Source: Halobacteriales archaeon YIM A00010
GTDB taxonomy: Archaea > Halobacteriota > Halobacteria > Halobacteriales > Haloarculaceae
Assembly (NCBI GenBank): GCA_025041175.1
Contig: JAKCFJ010000003.1
Coordinates: 372,001 to 436,000, forward strand
DNA: 64,000 nucleotides
Direction: 5' to 3'
Numbering within the stretch: position 1 is the first letter of the stretch; every line of letters starts with the position of its first letter. Of this stretch, positions 57,070 through 64,000 are shown piece by piece. The notes beneath the pieces are model-generated. The model had not been told where the DNA came from and made no database searches. It was given only the letters and a program-made list of their open reading frames with translations. The position numbers and the translations under genes were made by a program.

Positions 57070-57846
57070 ATGGAGTACGAAGCCTACGAGAGCATCACTG
57101 TCGATGTCGAGGACGGCGTCGCAACCGTCGAGTTCCACCGGCCGGACGTGTACAACGCGCTCAACAACGAGGTGATGCTCGACGTGCGCCGCGCGTTCGA
57201 CGAGATCCAACTCGACCGTGATATCGACGCGGTCGTCGTTACTGGCGAGGGGACGGACGCCTTCTCCGCGGGCGCGGACATCTCCGAGTACGCGGGTCCG
57301 GCCGAAGACCACGATCCCCTCCAGAAGGACCGCCAGGAGCTGTTCTACGAGATGTACCGCAAGCCCTACGAGTGTCACGCCCCCGTGATCGCGAAGATCA
57401 ACGGCTACTGCGTCGGCGGCGGACTCATCCTTGCGATGTTCTGTGACGTGCGGATCGCCGTCGAGGACGCGAAGTTCGGCGTCCCAACCGCGAACATCGG
57501 CCAGATCCCCACGGGCGGCTCGACGCGGCGGGCGATCGAACTCGTCGGCGAGGCGAAGGCCAAGGAACTGGTGTTTACCGCCGGCTACGTCGACGCTGCT
57601 GAGGCCGAACGCATCGGTCTTATCAACCACGCTGTTCCGGCCGACGATCTCGACGAGACCGTCGGGGAGATCGTCAACGGAATCCAGGACACCGGCCGCC
57701 TCGCGGTGAAAAACTCCAAACGGGCGCTCAACCACGCCGCAGCAGCCCCCGACCCCGAGACTGCCCGGGAGTTCGAGGCCGATGTCTGGTGGGAGCAGTT
57801 CGCCACCGACGAGCGCGAACGGCTCGTCGACGAGTTCAACGAGTGA
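57070..57846 (+). CDS. enoyl-CoA hydratase/isomerase family protein
   Basis: The 258-residue crotonase has FHRPDVYNALNNEVM, the oxyanion-hole segments FSAGADISEYAG and GYCVGGGLILAMFCD, and ANIGQIPTGGSTRRAIELVG with GLINHAVPADDL. A catalytic Glu usual in hydratases is not obvious at the second position (region IGQIPTGG), so isomerase or hydrolase activity is possible. ATG 57070 (MEYEAYESITVDV) is preferred over the longer frame. Confidence 0.82.
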   Translation: MEYEAYESITVDVEDGVATVEFHRPDVYNALNNEVMLDVRRAFDEIQLDRDIDAVVVTGEGTDAFSAGADISEYAGPAEDHDPLQKDRQELFYEMYRKPYECHAPVIAKINGYCVGGGLILAMFCDVRIAVEDAKFGVPTANIGQIPTGGSTRRAIELVGEAKAKELVFTAGYVDAAEAERIGLINHAVPADDLDETVGEIVNGIQDTGRLAVKNSKRALNHAAAAPDPETAREFEADVWWEQFATDERERLVDEFNE

Positions 57847-57896
57847 GAGGGACTGTTGTGATTCCGTAGCGCTGTGGCGAAACAGAACGGTTCGTG

Positions 57897-58005
57897 ATAC
57901 TGTCGGTCATACTTACGTCACGCCATAGTGTCGTGAATGGGTTCTCGTGGCGAGGACTATATCGAACAGGCCACCACATGGTGACAGGCCTATGACCGAC
58001 AGTAT
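57897..58005. repeat. 109-bp MITE-like element, family 2, copy C
   Basis: Perfect 14-bp ends ATACTGTCGGTCAT and ATGACCGACAGTAT. The interior has no close match in copies A or B apart from the first 20 bases. It lies 50 bp after the enoyl-CoA hydratase stop, in the upstream region of the CoA transferase. Confidence 0.84.
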
Positions 58006-58117
58006 GAACCCCCAGAGCAGTCGGCAGTCACCAACCGTGCCGAACATACTCACAACAGTCCCTATGAGTGGTTTGCGGACCTACACTTTTTTTAGTGATG
58101 CCGTCAGTGATCATCAT

Positions 58118-59317
58118 ATGGCTTCGGACGGCCCGCTATCGGGCGTACACGTCGTCGAGATGACTGCTCACCGCGCCGGACCGTTCTGTGGCGCCCTGCT
58201 AGCCGACATGGGCGCCGAGGTGGTGAAAATCGAGCGTCCCGGCGCGGGCGATCCCGCCCGTACGCAGGGCGTCGGTCCCGATGAGAAGTCAGGGTATTTC
58301 ATGGCGAACAACCGGAACAAGCGGTCGGTGACGCTGAACCTCAAGACCGATTCCGGCACCGAGGCGGCGCTCGAACTGCTCGAGGAGACCGACGTCTTCG
58401 TCGAGAACTTCGGCTACGGCGTGACCGAACGGCTGGGCATCGGCTACGACGCCGTCAGCGAGCGTAATCCGGATATCGTCTACGCGAGCATCAAAGGCTA
58501 CGGCGAAACGGGACCGCTGCGAGAAAAGCCCGGTCTCGACCTGATCCTCCAGGCCGAGGGCGGCATCATGAGCGTCACCGGTCCCGAGGGCGGTCCCCCC
58601 GTGAAGGCCGGTCAGGCGATCGGCGACCTCACAGCGGGGACGTTCGCGGCGATCGGCGTGCTCGGGCGGCTCTACGAGCGAAGCACCACTCCCGACGATT
58701 TCACGGGCAAGTTCGACGTCAGCCTCTTCGACGCCATCGTGACGCTGATGAACGAGTACGTTACCGAGCACTCGATGACTGGCGTGGTGCCCGGTCCCCA
58801 GGGCACGACCCACCAGACGCTCGTGCCCTACCAGGTCTTCGAAACCGACGACGGACACGTCGTCACGGGGGTTCCGAGCGACGACCGCTGGGACGACTTC
58901 GTCGACGTGCTGGGTCGGGAAGAGCTCCGGGAGTACCGGACCAACCGCGAGCGCCGCGAGAACTACGCAGCGGTCGTCGGCGTGATACAGGAGGAGTTTA
59001 AAAAGAAGCCGACCGACCACTGGCTGGCGACGCTCACCGAACACGGCTTTCCCAACGGGCCGATCAACGACGTCGCTGACGTCGCCGAACACGAACAGAG
59101 CGCCTCCCGTGACCTCGTGGTCGGGCACGAGGATCCCGACTGGGGCGAGTGTGCGTTGCCCGGCCATCCGATCAACTACCCCGACTACGACGCGACCGTC
59201 CGATCGCCCGCGCCTCGGTTGGGCGAGCACACGATGGACGTTTTCGAGGACGTGGCCGACGACCAGGCGACGCTCGACCGCTGGATCGAAGACGACGCCT
59301 TCGACAGTAGTTGCTGA
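58118..59317 (+). CDS. CaiB/BaiF family CoA transferase
   Basis: The 399-residue protein shows the family III CoA transferase blocks GPLSGVHVVEMTAHRAGPFC, LLADMGAEVVKIERPGAGDP, FMANNRNKRSVTLNLKT, YASIKGYGETGP, and KPGLDLILQAEGGI with the probable catalytic Asp. It moves CoA between carboxylic acids, for instance succinyl-CoA to a dicarboxylate. ATG 58118 is chosen; the longer frame reads through the palindromic element. The crotonase gene upstream on the same strand suggests a shared acyl-CoA pathway. Confidence 0.83.
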   Translation: MASDGPLSGVHVVEMTAHRAGPFCGALLADMGAEVVKIERPGAGDPARTQGVGPDEKSGYFMANNRNKRSVTLNLKTDSGTEAALELLEETDVFVENFGYGVTERLGIGYDAVSERNPDIVYASIKGYGETGPLREKPGLDLILQAEGGIMSVTGPEGGPPVKAGQAIGDLTAGTFAAIGVLGRLYERSTTPDDFTGKFDVSLFDAIVTLMNEYVTEHSMTGVVPGPQGTTHQTLVPYQVFETDDGHVVTGVPSDDRWDDFVDVLGREELREYRTNRERRENYAAVVGVIQEEFKKKPTDHWLATLTEHGFPNGPINDVADVAEHEQSASRDLVVGHEDPDWGECALPGHPINYPDYDATVRSPAPRLGEHTMDVFEDVADDQATLDRWIEDDAFDSSC

Positions 59318-59477
59318 AGTAGGGAAAAAGCCGATTCGACACGCCTCGTTTTTGTCGGTACAGTCGATGCAACTGAAGCAAAACAGATCGCGTCAGCAGC
59401 GTCATCACTGTTGTATCCTGAAGGACAAACCTCTCATCTTCATTCCCAGTCAAATCAGCAACGATTGTCGAGTAGTT

Positions 59478-59574
59478 ATACTGTCGGACCTGCGAACGGA
59501 GTGCCACGGACGAGCCAGCTGCTGTCCGGCGATTCACCGGCAGCCGATACGCAATCACCGCTGTCCGACAGTAT
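59478..59574. repeat. 97-bp MITE-like element, family 1, copy 6
   Basis: Ends ATACTGTCGGAC and GTCCGACAGTAT. Its right end overlaps the 3' end of the minus-strand FAD/Fe-S gene and encodes the last residues (TVGQR) and the stop codon of that protein. Confidence 0.86.
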
Positions 59575-62530
59575 AGTCCAACGCCGCGGCCACCTTCTCG
59601 ATCGGATGGGGTGGGTTCCCATCGTATTCGTCCCCGATCTGCGTCCGGCAGGAGGCGCCGGGCGCGACCACCCGGTCGCCGTCGCTGTCCTCGATCTGGT
59701 CGAACAGCACCGACGCGATCGCTTTGCTCATCGAGTAGTGTTCGGCCTCGTAGCCGAAGGAGCCGGCCATGCCACAACAGCCTGAATCCAACGGATCGAC
59801 CGCGTACCCCGCTCTCCGGAGCACACCCACCGCGTGGTGATCCTTTTTTGTCGCTTTCTGGTGGCAGTGGCCGTGGTAGGTCAGCGTCTCCTCGGCAGCG
59901 TCGAACGAGAGCGCCTCGTCGAGGCGGTGAACGTCGAGATACTCACAAACGCCGTAGGTTCCGTTCGCCACTGTCGCAACGTCGTTTCCCGAAAGGAGAT
60001 CGAGGTAGTCGTGTTGGACCATCACGGCGTCGGTCGGCTCGGGAACCACGACGTCCCAGCCGTTGCGGATCCGCGGGGCGAGCGCCGCGACGTTCCGTTC
60101 GGCCCGCTCGCGCGCCCGGTCCAGAAACCCTTTCGAGAACGCCGGCCGGCCGCTGTCGGTCACGGACGCGCGGTCGACGTGGACCCCTGCGCTCTCGAGC
60201 ACGCGGACGGCGGCCTTGCCGATCTCGGGATCGTTGTGGTTGGTGTACGTGTCGGGAAACAGCAACACCTTCCGGTCGGCTTCGCCGGGATCGATTCCCG
60301 GTTCTCGGCTCTCGAACCAGTCGGTAAGTGTTTCGCGGTGGAACGTCGGAAGCCCGCGCTCGCGGGCGATCCCCGCTGTCTTCTCCATCACCGCCCGCAC
60401 GCCCGGGAGCTTCGGCCCGAGATTCGACAGCGGGGCGAGCGCGCTGCCGAGCTTCGAGAGCGTCTCGACGCTCGCAAAGAGTCGATCCCGCGGCGAGGAC
60501 CCGTTTCGCTGGTGGTACTCGTGTGTGAGTTCCGCCTTGAGCTTCGCCATATCGACCTCGCTGGGACAGTCCTTTGCACACCCCTTGCAGCCGATGCACA
60601 GATCCATCACCTCGGAGACGAACTCGTCGCTGAACGCGTCCGGCACGTCGCCGCTCATCGCCCGGCGAAGCATGTTTGCGCGCCCGCGAGTGGAGGTGAT
60701 CTCTTCGTCGGCGGCCCGATACGTGGGGCACATCACCCCACCGGTTCCCTCCTGGCTGGTTCGACAGCCGCCACAGCCGTGACAGAGTTCGGCCATTCCC
60801 TGGAAGCCGTTTTCGTTGTCCCAGTTCAAGGCCGGATCGAAGCCCGCTTCGAAACGGCTGTCCGGGCCGAACCGGAGGTTCTCGGTCATGTCGACATCGC
60901 CACAGACCTGGCCGGGGTTCAACAACCAGTCGGGATCGAACGCCGTTTTCAACCCGCGGAACGTCTCCCAGAGGCGCTCGCCGTAGAGCTTCTTGTTCCA
61001 CTGGGTGCGCGCCCGTCCGTCCCCGTGCTCGCCGGAGACCGAGCCGCCGTACTTCACCGCGAGGTCGGTCGCGTCGTCGGCGATCGACTCCATCGCTGCG
61101 ACGCCCTCGGTGGTTTTGGTGTCGATCAGCGGGCGGATGTGGATGCAGCCCGGTCCTGCGTGGGCGTAGAAACTCCCGACAGTGTCGTGGTCCTCCATTA
61201 CCGCTTGGAACTCCGCGATGTACGCCGGGAGGCGCTCGGGCGGGACCGCGATATCCTCGATGAAGGCGATGTGTTTTTCGTCGCCGGTCCGCGAGAGAAG
61301 GATCGGTGTCGAGGCCTTGCGCATCTTCCAGAGGCGCTCTTGTTCGTCCGTATCGTAGGCTTCGAGCGCGTCGAACGCGAGCTCGCCAGCCCGGTCGGCG
61401 ATCAACTCCTCGACCTTCCGGCGGCGGTCGGCGTCGTCGGTCGCGTAGAACTCCACGAGCAGGAACGAATCGGTCCCCTCGGGGAGGATCTCGATCACGT
61501 CGGCAAACGCCTCGGTATTGCGGGCGAGATCCAACAGGACCTCGTCCATCACCTCCACCGCAGCGGGATCGTGTTCGAGAATCGCGCCGACGTCGTGCAT
61601 CGCGCCGAGCAGGTCGCGGTAACACAGCACCGCGACCGACGTCGTGTTCGGGATCGGTTCGAGACCCACTTCGGCTTCGGTGACGATTGCGAGCGTTCCT
61701 TCGCTGCCGACCAGCAGCGTGGCGAGATTGACGGTGCCCGTCTCCGCTTGTTCGACCACTCTGTCGAGGTTGTATCCGGAGACGTTGCGCTTCAGGCTCG
61801 GATACGCTTCCTCGACGGCACCGCGTTCCTCGTCGATGATCCGGACGACTTCCTCGTAGATGCGCTCTTCGAGATCACCGTCGGGATCGGCCCGCTCGCG
61901 CAGCTCCCCGACCTCGGTCTCTCCGAAGGTCGTCACCGTGCCGTCTGCGAGCACCGCTTCGACTGTCTCGACGTAGGCGTCCGTTTTCCCGTACTTCAGC
62001 GAGTGCGCCCCTGTCGTGTTGTTGCCGATCGCCCCGCCGAGTGCGCTGCGGTCGGCAGTCGAGGGATCCGGTGCGAATTTCAGCTCGTGGGGTTCGAGCG
62101 CCCGGTTGAGTTCGCCGATCGTGATGCCCGCCTGCGCTCGCGCCCGGCCCGCGTCCGGATCGACCGCCAGCACGCGGTCCATGTACCGGGTGAAATCCAG
62201 CACGACCGCCTCGTTGACCGCTTGGCCAGCGAGGCTGGTCCCGCCGCCGCGGGGCAGTACGGGAATCTCCCGTTCGGCGCAGTAGCGCATCACCGCCGCG
62301 ACGTCCTCCGTCGAGGTCGGGAAGACGACGCCGATGGGCAACACCTCGTAGGCGCTGGCGTCTGTCGCGTACAGCTCCCGCGAGTACTCGTCGAAGCGCA
62401 CGTCACCGTCGACGCGCGCTGTTAGGTCCGCCACGAGACCCGGTTGCTCGATCGCTTCGCTTCGATAATCGTACTCCGCCCGGCTGTCGGTCGCCGGATC
62501 ACTGTCCGGTGGATGATCGCTCGTAGCCAT
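59555..62530 (-). CDS. FAD-binding and Fe-S 2-hydroxyacid dehydrogenase (GlcD-GlpC fusion type)
   Basis: The 991-residue fusion has an FAD_binding_4 domain (PVLPRGGGTSLAGQA, ALGGAIGNNTTGAHSLKYGK), an FAD-oxidase C domain (YGGSVSGEHGDGRARTQW), Fe-S motifs (LCHGCGGCRTSQ, LCIGCKGCAKDCPS) and a C-terminal CCG pair (YHGHCHQKATKK, DSGCCGMAGSFGYE). Proteins of this build oxidise D-lactate, glycolate or D-2-hydroxyglutarate and feed the respiratory chain. The final TVGQR and stop come from an inverted-repeat element. Confidence 0.86.
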   Translation of the reverse strand: MATSDHPPDSDPATDSRAEYDYRSEAIEQPGLVADLTARVDGDVRFDEYSRELYATDASAYEVLPIGVVFPTSTEDVAAVMRYCAEREIPVLPRGGGTSLAGQAVNEAVVLDFTRYMDRVLAVDPDAGRARAQAGITIGELNRALEPHELKFAPDPSTADRSALGGAIGNNTTGAHSLKYGKTDAYVETVEAVLADGTVTTFGETEVGELRERADPDGDLEERIYEEVVRIIDEERGAVEEAYPSLKRNVSGYNLDRVVEQAETGTVNLATLLVGSEGTLAIVTEAEVGLEPIPNTTSVAVLCYRDLLGAMHDVGAILEHDPAAVEVMDEVLLDLARNTEAFADVIEILPEGTDSFLLVEFYATDDADRRRKVEELIADRAGELAFDALEAYDTDEQERLWKMRKASTPILLSRTGDEKHIAFIEDIAVPPERLPAYIAEFQAVMEDHDTVGSFYAHAGPGCIHIRPLIDTKTTEGVAAMESIADDATDLAVKYGGSVSGEHGDGRARTQWNKKLYGERLWETFRGLKTAFDPDWLLNPGQVCGDVDMTENLRFGPDSRFEAGFDPALNWDNENGFQGMAELCHGCGGCRTSQEGTGGVMCPTYRAADEEITSTRGRANMLRRAMSGDVPDAFSDEFVSEVMDLCIGCKGCAKDCPSEVDMAKLKAELTHEYHQRNGSSPRDRLFASVETLSKLGSALAPLSNLGPKLPGVRAVMEKTAGIARERGLPTFHRETLTDWFESREPGIDPGEADRKVLLFPDTYTNHNDPEIGKAAVRVLESAGVHVDRASVTDSGRPAFSKGFLDRARERAERNVAALAPRIRNGWDVVVPEPTDAVMVQHDYLDLLSGNDVATVANGTYGVCEYLDVHRLDEALSFDAAEETLTYHGHCHQKATKKDHHAVGVLRRAGYAVDPLDSGCCGMAGSFGYEAEHYSMSKAIASVLFDQIEDSDGDRVVAPGASCRTQIGDEYDGNPPHPIEKVAAALDYTVGQR

Positions 62531-62536
62531 TGGTGT

Positions 62537-62809
62537 TCATTCGCTGGGGATCGCGCCTTCCTCGCGGAGCGCGATCTCTTCGTCGGCGTATCCTGCCGCC
62601 CGAAGGACCGCCTCGGTGTCCTCACCGAGCAGCGGCGGCGCTGACTCGAACCCGCTAGAGGCGTTCTCGAAGTTCAGCGGGTGTTCGATCTTGATCACCT
62701 CCCTCCCCTGATTTGCGAGCAGCAACGCGGCGAAGCCGCCGGTCACGAACGTTGTCAGGTCGATGGCGGTGATACCGCCCAGTATCCGAGTCCGATTCGT
62801 GCTATTCAT
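62537..62809 (-). pseudogene. CaiB-type CoA transferase with internal deletion (90 aa)
   Basis: The first 45 residues (GITAIDLTTFVTGGFAALLL, ANQGREVIKIEHP) match the N-terminus of family III CoA transferases; the last 36 (PPLLGEDTEAVLRAAGYADE, EIALREEGAIP) match their C-terminus. About 300 central residues, including the catalytic Asp region, are missing, and the remaining parts are fused in frame. It lies 6 bp before the FAD/Fe-S gene on the same strand. As an enzyme it must be inactive; it may persist only because the frame was kept. Confidence 0.8.
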
Positions 62810-62866
62810 ACTCGTGGTGCGCGAACAACCGATTTCCGTTGGTAAACGTTCCCGTCATCGGCGATG

Positions 62867-64000
62867 CTACTGTAGATCGGGGCGCGAGAGTTCGGTTTCC
62901 TTCGAAGTGACGACTTCGACCAGCGTCGGCGTTCCCGCCTCGGTCTTCTCGACGCCGCGTTCGAGCGCCGGCGCGATCCGTTCGGGGTCCTCGACGCGTT
63001 CGGTGTGAGCGCCGAGTCCTGCCATCACCTCGCTCCACTCGCCGAAAAAGGGCGTGTCGTACGACGCCATCTCGTAGTTGTTCAGATACACCGAGAGAAT
63101 GGGGATCTCCTCCCGGACCGCGGTCTCGAAGTCCAAGCCGGTCATCCCGATGGCCCCGTCGCCCCAGAGATTGACACACAGCTTCTCGGGGTGGAGCAGC
63201 TTCGCGCCCATCGCGAGACCGAGTCCATACCCCAGTTGGGTCGTCTTCCCCCAGCCGATGTACGACAGCGGCTCGGTCGACTCCCAGAACGGCGCGAGGA
63301 AGTCCCGCGGGTTGCCGGCGTCGTGGGTGATGATCGTCTCGGCGGCGTCGAACACCTCGGTCATCTCGTTGATCACCCGATACGGGTTGATCGGCGTCTC
63401 GTCGGCGGTGAGTTTCGGGTGCCACTGTTCGAGCCACTCCTCGCGCACCGCGTCGATCTCCGCCGCAACCCTGTCGAAGCGGTCGTGGTCGCCCCCGCAA
63501 CGATCGGTGATCGCCCCGACGAGCGCCTCTAGGGTGAGGCGAGCGTCGCCGACCAGCGCGTACTCCGAGGCAACGTCTTTGTCGATGTCCGTCGGATCGA
63601 GCGTCGAATGGACGATCGTCTTGTCCTCGGTGTCGGGGAGGGTGAGACCGTACGCGGTGTCGGTGAAGCTACAGCCGATCCCGAAGACCACGTCGGCCTC
63701 CCGCATGAAGTGCGAGAGCGGACCCGGCTCGCTCTGGCTCGCGGCACCCAGCGACAACGGGTGGTCCTCCGGAAACGCGCTTTTCCCGTTGAGGCTCGTC
63801 GCCACGGGAGCCTCGAGCGCCTCCGCGAACTCCTGTAACGCGTCCCACCCGTTCGCGTAGTGGACGCCCTGCCCGGCGAAGATCACCGGGCGATTGGCCT
63901 CAAGTAGCACGTCGGAAACCTCCTCGACGCCGTCGGGATCGGGACCCGAACGGTGGGAAGAGGCGGGTTCGTAGTCGAACTCAGAGACCTCAGCGTAGAA
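62867..64000 (-). CDS. thiamine-pyrophosphate-dependent enzyme, N-terminus beyond the window
   Basis: The frame is open to the window edge, so the N-terminal pyrimidine-binding domain lies outside. The visible 377 residues have the central domain (NRPVIFAGQGVHYANGWDAL) and the C-terminal domain with the TPP motif WGDGAIGMTGLDFETAV ending in LNN. Candidates are acetolactate synthase-like, oxalyl-CoA decarboxylase-like or sulfoacetaldehyde acetyltransferase-like enzymes. The CoA transferase remnant directly downstream slightly favours an acyl-CoA substrate. Confidence 0.8.
   Translation of the reverse strand, partial: FYAEVSEFDYEPASSHRSGPDPDGVEEVSDVLLEANRPVIFAGQGVHYANGWDALQEFAEALEAPVATSLNGKSAFPEDHPLSLGAASQSEPGPLSHFMREADVVFGIGCSFTDTAYGLTLPDTEDKTIVHSTLDPTDIDKDVASEYALVGDARLTLEALVGAITDRCGGDHDRFDRVAAEIDAVREEWLEQWHPKLTADETPINPYRVINEMTEVFDAAETIITHDAGNPRDFLAPFWESTEPLSYIGWGKTTQLGYGLGLAMGAKLLHPEKLCVNLWGDGAIGMTGLDFETAVREEIPILSVYLNNYEMASYDTPFFGEWSEVMAGLGAHTERVEDPERIAPALERGVEKTEAGTPTLVEVVTSKETELSRPDLQ

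Noticed and set aside
59834-62425. 863-residue plus-strand ORF
   Set aside because: It is antisense to the FAD/Fe-S dehydrogenase, whose motifs are clear; the antisense product resembles no family.

Overview
The window reads as a haloarchaeal (class Halobacteria) genome segment. Predicted proteins are strongly acidic, coding regions are GC-rich while intergenic stretches are AT-rich, several promoters look leaderless with TATA boxes about 27 nt before the ATG, and there are haloarchaea-typical families: an RdfA-like protein beside an archaeal SMC-related ATPase, HTH_10 (Bat-type) regulators, Tat lipoprotein signals and a haloarchaeal IS1341-type TnpB. No rRNA, tRNA, CRISPR array or replication initiator was seen. 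The many broken genes, IS remnants and short palindromic elements suggest an accessory region or a flexible replicon, but this is inference.

Layout. 1-4 kb: 3' part of a formate dehydrogenase alpha subunit, a DUF1641 partner and a second compact formate-dehydrogenase-like molybdoenzyme. 4.4-5.6 kb: a decayed paralog of the SMC-related gene and a small hypothetical gene. 5.9-10.8 kb: polysaccharide deacetylase, asparaginase, FAD amine/amino-acid oxidoreductase, SDR, ribbon-helix-helix protein. 11-15.6 kb: beta-helix protein, small conserved protein, HTH_10 regulator, SGNH hydrolase and gene scraps. 15.8-20 kb: IS remnant, decayed NCS1 nucleobase permease, then the SMC-related ATPase and rdfA. 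20-27 kb is a decay zone: truncated sulfatase beside an apparently intact formylglycine-generating enzyme, a tnpB broken by two short palindromic inserts, a Tat beta-helix pseudogene, SMP-30 lactonase and a frameshifted mannonate-dehydratase-like gene. 28.6-36.3 kb: nucleoside hydrolase, ECF transporter (S, T, fused A), then a sugar-acid cluster (Gfo/Idh/MocA dehydrogenase, UlaG-like lactonase, enolase-superfamily dehydratase). 36.9-41.8 kb: molybdenum hydroxylase small and large subunits and adenine deaminase. 43-48 kb: secreted CBM-PKD protein with an unrecognised C-terminal domain, HTH_10 regulator, ABC-2 exporter. 48.2-52.2 kb: single-chain type IIG restriction-modification enzyme. 52.4-64 kb: tripartite tricarboxylate transporter, tartrate/isopropylmalate-type dehydrogenase, enoyl-CoA hydratase, CaiB-type CoA transferase, FAD/Fe-S 2-hydroxyacid dehydrogenase, an internally deleted CoA transferase and a TPP enzyme.

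Functional links. Nucleoside hydrolase, ECF importer, adenine deaminase, a molybdenum hydroxylase and a dead NCS1 permease suggest purine/nucleoside salvage and catabolism. The Gfo dehydrogenase, lactonase and sugar-acid dehydratase form a plausible oxidative sugar pathway (sugar to lactone to acid to 2-keto-3-deoxy acid). The last 12 kb looks like uptake and CoA-dependent catabolism of a carboxylic acid.

The most unusual feature of the window is a set of 13 short inverted-repeat elements, without a transposase, in three sequence groups. Seven abut, overlap or supply the stop codon of a gene. Three perfect 9-10 bp inverted repeats with 3-nt loops also sit inside two small inserts that break tnpB.
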